Below the pieces are notes generated by a model, which was given only the letters and a program-made list of their open reading frames with translations, was not told where the DNA came from and did not search any database. Made by a program: the position numbers and the translations under genes. Shown here one piece after another: positions 1 through 7,304 of a stretch of 9,011 nt of DNA. Each line of letters opens with the position of its first letter. The first letter of the stretch is position 1. Source of the DNA: DASYRM01 sp036004405 (GTDB lineage Bacteria; Acidobacteriota; Vicinamibacteria; Vicinamibacterales; UBA2999); NCBI GenBank assembly GCA_036004405.1, contig DASYRM010000093.1, forward strand, positions 1 through 9,011, read 5' to 3'.

Positions 1-1
1 C

Positions 2-2032
2 GGCATCGAAGCGGGCGTGGGGCTCTACATCGACGGCGTGTTCTACGCGCGGCCCGCGTCGGCGTCGCTCGACTTCGTGGACGTGGAGCGCATCGAAGTG
101 CTGCGCGGCCCGCAGGGCACGCTGTTCGGCAAGAACACCACGGCCGGCGCCATCAACGTCACCACGCGCAAGCCGACGTTCCGCCCCGAGAGCGATTTCG
201 AAGTGAACTACGGCAGCCTCGATTTCGTCCAGGCCAAAGCCTCGGTCTCTGGTCCGCTCTTCCGCCAGAAGCTCGCCGGCCGCCTGTCGTTCTCCGGCAC
301 GCAGCGTGACGGCACGATCGCCAACGTCAAGACCGGCAGCCGGGTGAACGATCTCGACAACGCCGGCGTGCGCGGCTCGCTGCTCTTCGTGCCGACCGAG
401 AAGGTCGTCATCACGGCGGCCGTCGATCACACGCGGCAGCGGCCGCAGGGCTACACCCAGGTGGTGGCGGGCGTCGCGCCGACGCTCCGCGCCGCCAACC
501 GCCAGTGGGCGCAGATCGCCTCCGATCTGAACTACGCGCCGCCCAGCTACAACGGCTTCGACCGCGTGACGGACGTGGACACGCCGCTGCGCTCGTATCA
601 GGACCTCGGCGGCGCCACGCTCAACATCGACCTCGGTGTCGGGAGCGGCCGCTTGATGTCCACCACGTCGCGGCGCTACTGGGACTGGAACCCGTCGAGC
701 GATCGCGACTTCATCGGCCTGCCGGTGACGACGGTTTCGGCGGCGCCCTCCAATCAGGCGCAGTGGACCCAGGAAGTGCGCTGGGCCGGCGACGTGTCGC
801 GCACGGTGAACCTCGTCGTCGGCGGCTTTGGCTTCCACCAGGCGCTCGACTCCAACCCCTCGTTCCGCCAGGAGCAAGATTCGGCGGCGGCCCGCTTCCT
901 GCTGGCGCCGGGCGCAAACGCCGCGACGCCTGGTCTGCTGGACGGCTACGGCTACAACCAGTACGTCCGCTTTCGCAACGTGAGCGCGGCGCTCTTCGGC
1001 CAGGTGGCGTGGCAGGTGACGGATCGGCTGCGGCTGCTGCCGGGTCTCCGCTTCAACTACGACCAGAAGGACGTCAACTTCGATCAGCAGATCTACGGCG
1101 GACTGCAGACGTCCAACCCGGCGCTCATCGCGCTGCAGCGCTCGGTGCTGGCGCCGCAGAAGTACGACGCTGATGTGGACGACACCAACCTCTCGGGTCA
1201 GTTCACGGCCGCCTACAAGCTGACCAGCAAGGTCAACGCGTACTCGACGTTCTCGACCAGCTTCAAGTCGGTCGGCCTGAACCTGAACGGCGTGCCCACC
1301 GACGCCAACGACCAGCCGGTGCTGTCGGCGGCGACGGTGAAGCCCGAGGACGTGCGGCACTTCGAGGTCGGCTTCAAGACCGAGCCCTTCCGCCACGTCA
1401 CCGCCAACGTGGCGCTCTACAACACCGGCATCCAGGACTTTCAGACGCAGGTCGTCAACGCCAGCGTCGGCGTGCTGCGCGGCTATCTCGCCAACGCCGA
1501 AGAGGCGCGCGTGCGCGGCGTGGAGTTCGACAGCTCGGCGCGGGTGGGCCGCAACGTCACGTTCTACGGCGCCGCCGCCTACACCGACGCGCGCTACATC
1601 ACGTTCACCGACGCGCCGCCGCCGCTCGAAGAGACGGGTGGTCCGCAGGTGAAGGACGTGTCGGGCTCGGTGCTGCCCGGCATCTCCAAGTGGGCGGTGT
1701 CGTTCGGCGGCGAATACGCGCACGAGGCCCGGCTCGCCGGCTACCAGGGGCAGCTGTTCGGCGCCTTCGACACGAGCTACCGCTCCGAGTTCTCGTCGAG
1801 CGCCAGCGCCTCGCGCTACCTGGTGGTGGACGGCTACTCGCTGGTGAACGCGCGCGCCGGGTTCCGCTGGAATGACGGCTGGTCGGTCACCGTCTGGGCG
1901 CGCAACCTGCTCAACGAGAACTATTACGAGCTGCTGACGGCCGCCCCCGGCAACTCGGGGCTCTACGTCGGTCAGGTCGGCGACCAGCGCACGCTGGGCG
2001 TCACGCTGCGATTCGGCTTCAAAAACCGCTGA
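2..2032 (+). CDS. TonB-dependent outer-membrane receptor, 5' truncated by window edge
   Basis: This is the C-terminal 676 residues of a TonB-dependent receptor, a 22-strand outer-membrane beta-barrel with an N-terminal plug that imports siderophores, cobalamin, sugars or other large ligands using TonB/ExbBD energy. The frame is open from base 2, so the GTG at 17 is internal. Signal peptide, TonB box and the start of the plug lie outside the window. The visible plug end carries the typical VERIEVLRGPQGTLFG stretch followed by KNTTAGAINV and TRKP. The rest is a barrel of alternating polar/aromatic strands, ending in LGVTLRFGFKNR, close to the usual aromatic-rich last strand. A TonB-dependent receptor is clear; the ligand cannot be told. 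The stop TGA is at 2030-2032 and the gene converges with the globin gene 7 bp away. Confidence 0.95.
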   Translation, partial: GIEAGVGLYIDGVFYARPASASLDFVDVERIEVLRGPQGTLFGKNTTAGAINVTTRKPTFRPESDFEVNYGSLDFVQAKASVSGPLFRQKLAGRLSFSGTQRDGTIANVKTGSRVNDLDNAGVRGSLLFVPTEKVVITAAVDHTRQRPQGYTQVVAGVAPTLRAANRQWAQIASDLNYAPPSYNGFDRVTDVDTPLRSYQDLGGATLNIDLGVGSGRLMSTTSRRYWDWNPSSDRDFIGLPVTTVSAAPSNQAQWTQEVRWAGDVSRTVNLVVGGFGFHQALDSNPSFRQEQDSAAARFLLAPGANAATPGLLDGYGYNQYVRFRNVSAALFGQVAWQVTDRLRLLPGLRFNYDQKDVNFDQQIYGGLQTSNPALIALQRSVLAPQKYDADVDDTNLSGQFTAAYKLTSKVNAYSTFSTSFKSVGLNLNGVPTDANDQPVLSAATVKPEDVRHFEVGFKTEPFRHVTANVALYNTGIQDFQTQVVNASVGVLRGYLANAEEARVRGVEFDSSARVGRNVTFYGAAAYTDARYITFTDAPPPLEETGGPQVKDVSGSVLPGISKWAVSFGGEYAHEARLAGYQGQLFGAFDTSYRSEFSSSASASRYLVVDGYSLVNARAGFRWNDGWSVTVWARNLLNENYYELLTAAPGNSGLYVGQVGDQRTLGVTLRFGFKNR

Positions 2033-2034
2033 TC

Positions 2035-2061
2035 ACTCGTCAGTCTTTTCCACTGACGAGT
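2035..2061. terminator. Perfect 10-bp hairpin between convergent genes, possible bidirectional terminator
   Basis: ACTCGTCAGT (2035-2044) and ACTGACGAGT (2052-2061) are exact reverse complements around the 7-nt loop CTTTTCC. The hairpin begins 3 bp after the receptor stop and covers the globin stop codon (2042-2040), so its right arm encodes part of the globin tail (LVS). Its position between two convergent 3' ends fits a shared terminator. Neither strand has a T-run directly after the stem, so it may act as a weak terminator or an mRNA 3'-end protector. The stem is seen; the role is inferred. Confidence 0.5.
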
Positions 2062-2498
2062 CCGTGCCAGGACCACTTCGGGATGTGCAAGCCGGCCGGC
2101 ACATCCTCTGCCGAGTGGTGGTAACGAGCCATCGTGGTCGTCGTGGACCACGCGAAGTAGTCGTGCAGCACGCGTCGCAGCCGCTCGTCGTGCGCGAGCC
2201 CGGCATCTTCCAGCGCCTGATCGAAACACGCGATCGCCCGCCGGTCCATCTCCTCGTGCGGGCCGTTGCCGCTGTGCATTCGGACGACGGAGGTCTCGTC
2301 GCCATACCGATCAGAATAGGTCCGTGGCCCACCGAGCGCCTCCGCCCAGTACGCGGCCAGGCGCTCGGTGTGCTGCGGGTGGTACCCGTGGCTGAACGCA
2401 TGGCTCACGACTTCGTCCTCTAACACCCGTGTGTGCCATGCGTGGGCCAGCCTCGAGAGCCCTTCGCGCCCACCGGCGGCCTCGTAAACCGTCTGCAT
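2040..2498 (-). CDS. Group II-like truncated haemoglobin
   Basis: This 152-residue haem protein belongs to the truncated (2-over-2) globins, small cytoplasmic proteins linked to O2 binding or to NO and peroxide chemistry. It starts MQTVYEAAGG, typical of group II, and continues with TRVLEDEV, then ERLAAYWAEALGGPRTYSDRYG, the E-helix region through the GGP-x-x-YS motif of trHbO-like proteins. The proximal haem ligand should be His75 in VVRMHSGNG. Phe35 is the likely CD1 residue. Aligned by eye to mycobacterial trHbO, the B10 Tyr is replaced by His22 (in AHAWHTRV) and the G8 Trp by Ala88, so the distal pocket is atypical. The C-terminal extension HIPKWSWHGLVSGKD lies beyond the globin fold. ATG 2498-2496 is chosen because it begins the globin homology; the frame stays open upstream only into the neighbouring gene. 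It lies 14 bp after the MBL stop, so the two are probably co-transcribed. No strong Shine-Dalgarno is visible. Confidence 0.88.
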   Translation of the reverse strand: MQTVYEAAGGREGLSRLAHAWHTRVLEDEVVSHAFSHGYHPQHTERLAAYWAEALGGPRTYSDRYGDETSVVRMHSGNGPHEEMDRRAIACFDQALEDAGLAHDERLRRVLHDYFAWSTTTTMARYHHSAEDVPAGLHIPKWSWHGLVSGKD

Positions 2499-2512
2499 GT
2501 TCACTGGATCAT

Positions 2513-3601
2513 TCAGTCTTTTGCAAAGCCGAGAGCTTTCTTCGCAGCATCGTTCTGCACCGGTCGCACGCCCTTGAGATCCAGGCGCCATTTGTCCAGA
2601 TACTGGTTGGGTTTGAGCAGGCGAACGCCAGCCTTCGCAAGATACTCCTCTAACGGTGGATCTGAATACGGTTGCGGAACGCCGGCCTCGAATGCGCCCC
2701 ATAAGCCGTCCCAGTGAACGGGCAAGTAGGCTTTTGCTTTGACGACCGGAAGTACGAGTTGCGCGATAGGCAGTCCGCCGGTGCCAATCCAGAGATCGAC
2801 AGATTCCAGTCGCTCGGCCCTGAGCGCGGCCTTCAGGTTCTCGATCGGCGCGCCGTAGTTTGTTCGGTCGACGACGATCGGCACACTGAGGTCAACGGCA
2901 CTCGCCGAGTTCTGGTAGAACCAGCTGAAGCGTCCGTCCGGGCCGTCGACCACGAAGAGGAATGCGCGATTTCCTCCACCGTTTGGAAAGTCTTCGGCCA
3001 CGCCGCCGCGCAGACCACCTGTTTGCGGGTCTGGCCGTGGCGCCGCTTCGAGTTCGACGGGATTGTGCTGTTCAGGATTCGTGGCCGGGTTGCCGCTGTG
3101 GTTCCATCGCACCACGCGCAACGTCACGCCCTCGGCCAGAGGGATCCTCTCACCGCCGTACACCGCCGTGCATCCGCCGGCCGGAATGCCCTCGGCCATC
3201 GCCTGGAAGCAGGTCGTCTTCGATCCCACTATCCGAGCCCCAGTGAGCCGGGACCACGTTGCGGTGTCGAACGAATGATCGAAATGGCTATGGCCCGTGA
3301 GGAGCAAGTTCACGCTCGACGGTCCACCCAGTGCGCCGAGAACACGTTTCACAGCATCCACGTCGGGCTTGAATGCCTGACGCGTCGTGGCTAATCCGCC
3401 TCCTCCTCCGAAGAACGCGCTCTGTGGCAGACGCGTGATGTAGCCATCGGTGAGAATGCGGACTGCTCCAAGCTCGTAGTAGATGTTGGAAATCGACATC
3501 CACGTCATGTCCACGTACGACGGCCCAGAGGCCCGAACAGTCCCAATCAGGCATAGGGCCGTGAGAACGACCACGACCCTGCTTACTACGGTTCTCACCA
3601 T
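2513..3601 (-). CDS. Exported metallo-beta-lactamase-fold hydrolase
   Basis: This is a 362-residue MBL-superfamily protein. The N-terminus MVRTVVSRVVVVLTALCLIG followed by TVRA is a good Sec signal peptide (basic n-region, hydrophobic core, predicted cleavage after Ala24), so it should act in the periplasm or outside. The zinc-binding HxHxDH motif is complete in LLTGHSHFDHS (His104, His106, Asp108, His109). Further candidate ligands are His168 (NHSGNP) and His296 (YLPVHWDG). The family is very broad (lactamases, lactonases, phosphodiesterases, sulfatases), and the substrate cannot be assigned. The order HSHFDH, then NHSGNP, then LPVHWD resembles the broad 'MBL fold metallo-hydrolase' group rather than classical B1-B3 lactamases. 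ATG at 3601 is chosen because it directly opens the signal peptide; the frame stays open far upstream, but that part is antisense to the ABC gene. It is divergent from the ABC gene and is the first gene of a pair with the globin. GC is lower than in the flanking genes. Confidence 0.88.
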   Translation of the reverse strand: MVRTVVSRVVVVLTALCLIGTVRASGPSYVDMTWMSISNIYYELGAVRILTDGYITRLPQSAFFGGGGGLATTRQAFKPDVDAVKRVLGALGGPSSVNLLLTGHSHFDHSFDTATWSRLTGARIVGSKTTCFQAMAEGIPAGGCTAVYGGERIPLAEGVTLRVVRWNHSGNPATNPEQHNPVELEAAPRPDPQTGGLRGGVAEDFPNGGGNRAFLFVVDGPDGRFSWFYQNSASAVDLSVPIVVDRTNYGAPIENLKAALRAERLESVDLWIGTGGLPIAQLVLPVVKAKAYLPVHWDGLWGAFEAGVPQPYSDPPLEEYLAKAGVRLLKPNQYLDKWRLDLKGVRPVQNDAAKKALGFAKD

Positions 3602-3724
3602 TGCCCGAGATTCTGGATCGTTTCCACATCGGGGTGCGCTCGCGGGCTCACGGGCAGTTTGGCGATCGGACGAGTTGGTTGTACGCTCGTCTTTTCCTCC
3701 GCTGTAATCGCGAACTCCGGGTCG
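3602..3724. promoter_or_regulatory. Divergent intergenic spacer, likely promoters for the MBL/globin and ABC/GGT units
   Basis: These 123 bp separate two divergent start codons and must hold, or lie near, the 5' signals of both transcription units. On the plus strand TGTAAT (3703-3708) is one mismatch from the -10 consensus, with only a weak -35-like TTGTAC (3679-3684) 18 bp upstream. Such a promoter would leave a very short leader before ATG 3725. No clear sigma-70 pair is seen on the minus strand, and neither start has a recognisable AGGAGG. No operator palindrome stands out. Confidence 0.35.
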
Positions 3725-5563
3725 ATGACTCCACCAGGCGATCTCGAACGCAGACGGCTGCCGGCCGCGCTGCGCCTCGTCGTCCGGCGTTACGCCGCGC
3801 AGGTGCGCCGCCAGCCCTGGGTGGCGATTCCGGCCCTCGTCCTTCCCGGGTTTGCCCGCATCCTCGACGCATACGCGCCACCACTGGTCGTGGCCCGCCT
3901 GCTCGGCGCCTTCGCGCGACAGGAGCGGCTGACCGCCGGCGAGCTGGCGCCATATGTGCTGGCATTTGCCGGGGTCTGGCTGCTCGGCGAGGTGCTCTGG
4001 CGCATCGCGCTGGTACTGGTGACGCGCGCCGAGATTCGCGGACTCGAAGCGCTCTACATCGAGGCGATGGACGAGCTGCTGGCCAAAGACCTCGCGTTCT
4101 TCCAGGACAACTTCGCCGGCTCGCTGACGAAACGGGCGCTCGGCTACGCGCGGCGCTTCGAGGACGTCTTCGACGTCCTCTTCTTCTCGGTGTCGACGAA
4201 TCTGATCCCGCTGGCCTTCGTAGCGGTGGTGCTGTGGTTCTACTCGCCGCTGCTGATCGTGGTCCTCATCGGCATGCTGGCCGGCACGTTTGCGCTCGTC
4301 TTTCCGCTGATCCGCCGCCGGCAGCGGCTGGTCGACCTGCGCGAGGCGGCGTCGAACGTGATGGCGGGTCACCTTGCGGATTCGATCGCCAACGCCGAGG
4401 CCGTGCGCGCGTTCGCGCGTGAGCCGGAGGAGGCACGCGTCCACACCGACAACGTGATGGACCTCGCGTCGAAGACGAAGCGATCCTGGGACTACCAGAA
4501 CCTCCGCATCGACACCATCACGGCGCCGATGCACGTGCTGACCAACACGCTCGGACTGATCATCGCGCTGGTCACCAGCCGGGGCACCGGCGCGAGCCTC
4601 GAGACCGTGTTCATCACGTTCAGCTACTACACGGCGGCCACGCGGGTGATGTGGGAGTTCAATCGCATCTACCGCAATCTCGAGAGCGCGCTGACCGATG
4701 CGGCGCAGTTCGCCGAGCTGCTGCTCGAGCCACCGTCGGTGGTCGACTCCGGCACCCAGGCGTTCACTCCGGCCGACTTCTCGGTCGAGCTGCGCGAAGT
4801 GAGCTACCGCTACTCGCCGACGCATCCGCTGCTCTTCGACGGTTTTTCGCTGCGCCTCGACCCTGGCGCGAAGGTCGGTCTGGTCGGCCGGTCGGGCGGC
4901 GGCAAGACGACGCTCACCCGGCTGCTCCTGCGGTTCGCTGATGTCGAACGCGGCGAAATCCTGATCGGCGGGCAGCCGGTCGAGCGCGTGCCGCTCTCGA
5001 GGCTGCGCGACACGATCGGTTACGTGCCGCAGGATCCGTCGATGTTCCATCGCACGATCGCCGATAACATCCGGTTCGGACGTCCGGCGGCGAGCGATGC
5101 GGCCGTGCGCGAGGCGGCGCGGCTGGCGCACGCGGCCGAGTTCATCGAAGGGTTGCCGATGGGCTACGGGACGCTGGTGGGCGAGCGCGGCGTGAAGCTC
5201 TCGGGTGGCCAGCGTCAGCGCATTGCGATCGCGCGTGCGATTCTCAAGGACGCGCCGATCCTGATCCTCGACGAGGCGACCAGCTCACTCGATTCGGAGA
5301 GCGAGGCGCTGATTCAGGACGCGCTCTGGGCGCTGATGGCCAACCGGACGACGCTGGTGATCGCGCATCGGCTGTCCACGGTTCGCCGCATGGATCGCCT
5401 CGTCGTCCTCGACCGCGGCCGCATCGTCGAGGAGGGACCTCACGCCGACCTGCTGGCGCGCGAGGGGATCTATCACTCGTTGTGGACGCATCAGTCCGGA
5501 GGGTTCCTGGGCGGCGATGCCGATGATCAAGACCGCGATGGCAAGGAGTCGTACGCGATCTAG
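3725..5563 (+). CDS. ABC exporter half-transporter (fused TMD-NBD)
   Basis: This 612-residue protein has the domain order of type IV (B-family exporter) half-transporters, which work as dimers in the inner membrane and push lipids, peptides, metals-thiolates or drugs outward with ATP. The first ~310 residues form the membrane domain, with hydrophobic stretches near 31-46, 75-99, 151-171, 175-195 and 269-283. The coupling-region text ANAEAVRAFAREPEE (222-236) is typical of the family. The nucleotide-binding domain is complete: Walker A GRSGGGKT (388-395), Q-loop Gln436, signature LSGGQ (492-496), Walker B ILILDE (512-517), D-loop SLD (521-523) and H-loop His548. ATG 3725 is preferred over a TTG at 3659, which would add 22 residues that look like translated spacer. 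The substrate is unknown; MsbA-like and Atm1-like exporters are both possible. GGT follows after 20 bp on the same strand. Confidence 0.95.
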   Translation: MTPPGDLERRRLPAALRLVVRRYAAQVRRQPWVAIPALVLPGFARILDAYAPPLVVARLLGAFARQERLTAGELAPYVLAFAGVWLLGEVLWRIALVLVTRAEIRGLEALYIEAMDELLAKDLAFFQDNFAGSLTKRALGYARRFEDVFDVLFFSVSTNLIPLAFVAVVLWFYSPLLIVVLIGMLAGTFALVFPLIRRRQRLVDLREAASNVMAGHLADSIANAEAVRAFAREPEEARVHTDNVMDLASKTKRSWDYQNLRIDTITAPMHVLTNTLGLIIALVTSRGTGASLETVFITFSYYTAATRVMWEFNRIYRNLESALTDAAQFAELLLEPPSVVDSGTQAFTPADFSVELREVSYRYSPTHPLLFDGFSLRLDPGAKVGLVGRSGGGKTTLTRLLLRFADVERGEILIGGQPVERVPLSRLRDTIGYVPQDPSMFHRTIADNIRFGRPAASDAAVREAARLAHAAEFIEGLPMGYGTLVGERGVKLSGGQRQRIAIARAILKDAPILILDEATSSLDSESEALIQDALWALMANRTTLVIAHRLSTVRRMDRLVVLDRGRIVEEGPHADLLAREGIYHSLWTHQSGGFLGGDADDQDRDGKESYAI

Positions 5564-5583
5564 CGCAAGCTCCGGGATCTACA

Positions 5584-7275
5584 ATGCCCTCCATCATGCC
5601 CGTCGTCACCGGCCGTTCTCTCGTCGCCACGACTCGCGGTATCGTGGCTGCCAGTTCGCCGCTGGCCGCACAGGCGGGCGCGCAGATGCTCGCTCGTGGC
5701 GGCCATGCGGTCGACGCCGCGATTGCCGCCAATGCCGTGCTGGGTCTGGTGGAGCCGTACATGAACGGCATGGGCGGCGACCTCTTCGCGATGGTCTACC
5801 AGGCCGGCCGCGACGCCCTCCACGGGCTCAACGCCAGCGGCCCCGCGCCGCGCGGCCTGTCGCCTGACAGGCTTCGCCGCGGCGGGATGGCCGCGATGCC
5901 GGCGACCGGCATTCACAGCGTGACGGTGCCGGGCGCGGTAGGAGGATGGGCGGCCTTGCACGGGCGCTTCGGCCGGCTGCCGCTCGCGGACGTGCTGGCG
6001 CCGGCCGTGTTCTATTCCGAAGAGGGCTTTCCAGTGGCGCCCGTCGTTGCGGAGGGCTGGGCGGCGCTCGAAGAGGCGGTCGCCGACGATCCGGCCGCGG
6101 CGGCGACGTATCTTCCCGGTGGCCAGGCGCCGGCGGCAGGCACCATCTTCCGGAACCCCCACCTGGCGCGCTCGCTGCGCCTGGTCGGCGAGCACGGCGC
6201 GGAGGGGTTCTATCGCGGCCCCATCGCCGATGCGATTGTGTCGCTGTCTCAGGCCAGTGGCGGCGCGATGACCGCGGCCGATCTGTCGTCGTTCGAGCCG
6301 GAGTGGGTCGAGCCGGTGTCCACGACGTATCGCGGGTGGACGGTCTACGAGCTGCCGCCCAATACGCAAGGCATCGCGGCGCTGATGATGCTCGATCTCA
6401 TGGAGGCGTCGCCGCTCGCGCGCTACGGTCTCCACAGCGTAGACGCCCTGCACGCGATGATCGAGGCCAAAAAGCTCGCCTACGCCGACATGCTGCGATG
6501 GGTGGGCGATCCCCGCTTCGCGGCGGCGCCGGTGTCTGCACTCCTCGCGAAGGAGCGCGCGGCGCGGCGCGCACAGGCGATTGATATGCAGCGGGCCGCG
6601 GCGGACGTTCAGCCGGACCAGCTCGCGGGGCTGACCACCGGGGCGGGCGGCGATACCGTCTATCTTTCCGCCATCGATCGCGACGGCAACATCGTGTCGC
6701 TGATCCAGAGCATCTTCCACGGCTTCGGCAGCGGGCTGGTGGCGCCGAGCACCGGCTTTGCGCTGCAGAACCGCGGCTCGCTGTTCACGCTCGAACCGGG
6801 CCACCCGAACGAGCTCGCGCCGGGCAAGCGGCCGCTGCACACCATCATTCCAGGGTTCATGCGGAAGGATCGAGTTCGCATCGGCTTCGGCATCATGGGC
6901 GGTTTCAACCAGGCGCAGGCGCACGCGCAGTTCGTGGCCAACGTGGCCGACTTCGGTCTGGACATTCAGGAGGCGCTCGAGGCTGGGCGGTTCACCAAGC
7001 CGACGTTCGCGGGCCTGGACGTGTCCGTGGAGGAGACGATCCCCGAAGCCAGCCGTCGTGGCCTGGCAGCGCGCGGTCATGACGTCATGGTGGTGCCGCC
7101 GCGCACGCACGTGTTCGGGTACGGTCAGGCGGTGATGAGCGACGGTACCGGCGTGCACTTCGGCGCGTCCGAGCCGCGCCATGACGGCGCGGCGATCCCC
7201 GAACCGACACCCATGTCGAGTCGATCGTGGGGGCCGCCTTCAGGCGGCCCGCCAGTCGTGGGGGCCGGCCTTTAG
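5584..7275 (+). CDS. Gamma-glutamyltransferase-family Ntn hydrolase with repeat-encoded C-terminus
   Basis: This 563-residue protein belongs to the gamma-glutamyltranspeptidase family, which hydrolyses or transfers the gamma-glutamyl group of glutathione and related amides, or in relatives deacylates other amides. The precursor cleaves itself in front of a Thr that becomes the nucleophile. Here that is Thr358 in GAGGDTVYLSAIDRDGN, giving subunits of about 357 and 206 residues. The N-terminal family signature (ARGGHAVDAAIAANAVLGLV, 37-56; NGMGGDLF, 61-68) and the late glycine motif FGIMGGFNQ (435-443; Gly439-Gly440 as likely oxyanion hole) are present. No signal peptide is seen, so it is probably cytoplasmic like the YwrD-type branch. 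ATG 5584 is taken; ATG 5596 (MPVVTGRS) is equally plausible. The last 16 residues, SWGPPSGGPPVVGAGL, are translated from two REP hairpins, and the TAG stop lies in the second hairpin's loop. It likely shares a transcript with the ABC gene. Confidence 0.93.
   Translation: MPSIMPVVTGRSLVATTRGIVAASSPLAAQAGAQMLARGGHAVDAAIAANAVLGLVEPYMNGMGGDLFAMVYQAGRDALHGLNASGPAPRGLSPDRLRRGGMAAMPATGIHSVTVPGAVGGWAALHGRFGRLPLADVLAPAVFYSEEGFPVAPVVAEGWAALEEAVADDPAAAATYLPGGQAPAAGTIFRNPHLARSLRLVGEHGAEGFYRGPIADAIVSLSQASGGAMTAADLSSFEPEWVEPVSTTYRGWTVYELPPNTQGIAALMMLDLMEASPLARYGLHSVDALHAMIEAKKLAYADMLRWVGDPRFAAAPVSALLAKERAARRAQAIDMQRAAADVQPDQLAGLTTGAGGDTVYLSAIDRDGNIVSLIQSIFHGFGSGLVAPSTGFALQNRGSLFTLEPGHPNELAPGKRPLHTIIPGFMRKDRVRIGFGIMGGFNQAQAHAQFVANVADFGLDIQEALEAGRFTKPTFAGLDVSVEETIPEASRRGLAARGHDVMVVPPRTHVFGYGQAVMSDGTGVHFGASEPRHDGAAIPEPTPMSSRSWGPPSGGPPVVGAGL
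7225..7250 (+). repeat. REP-like unit A
   Basis: GTGG at 7227-7230 is followed by a perfect hairpin: GGGCCGCC (7231-7238), loop TTCA (7239-7242), GGCGGCCC (7243-7250). It lies wholly inside the GGT reading frame and is translated as SWGPPSGGP. The flank TCGTGGGGGCC is shared exactly with unit B and, inverted, with unit C. Confidence 0.88.
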
Positions 7276-7282
7276 GCGGCCC
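7256..7282 (+). repeat. REP-like unit B, carries the GGT stop codon
   Basis: GTGG at 7258-7261 is followed by GGGCCGGCC (7262-7270), loop TTTA (7271-7274) and GGCGGCCC (7275-7282). One extra G in the left arm leaves a bulge at 7267-7268. The GGT stop TAG (7273-7275) is formed by the loop end plus the first base of the right arm. It starts 31 bp after unit A. Confidence 0.85.
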
Positions 7283-7304
7283 AGACGTTGCTCGTGACGG
7301 GGCC

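Noticed and set aside
2499..2702. N-terminal extension of the globin to 2702
   Set aside because: It would overlap the MBL coding end in another frame and shows no globin similarity before MQTVYEAAGG.
3659..3724. TTG at 3659 as ABC transporter start
   Set aside because: It adds 22 residues without membrane-domain character; ATG 3725 is in frame and gives a normal family length.
3602..5131. The MBL reading frame stays open upstream on the minus strand for 510 more codons
   Set aside because: It is antisense to the ABC transporter, whose motifs are complete; the translation is Arg/His/Asp-rich with no domain, and the signal peptide begins at 3601.
5560..7182. 540-codon open frame on the minus strand across GGT
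   Set aside because: Low-complexity Arg/His-rich translation in the mirror frame of a well-supported GGT gene; a high-GC shadow.
7225..7282. Units A and B as ordinary tandem intrinsic terminators of GGT
   Set aside because: No T-run follows the stems, unit A lies within the coding frame, and the same sequence recurs at other loci; a repeat family explains it better, although a 3'-end role is not excluded.
7227..7304. GTG at 7227 as RAYT start, adding 26 residues
   Set aside because: The GTG is part of repeat A's GTGG and the added residues are translated hairpins; ATG 7305 begins the family homology.
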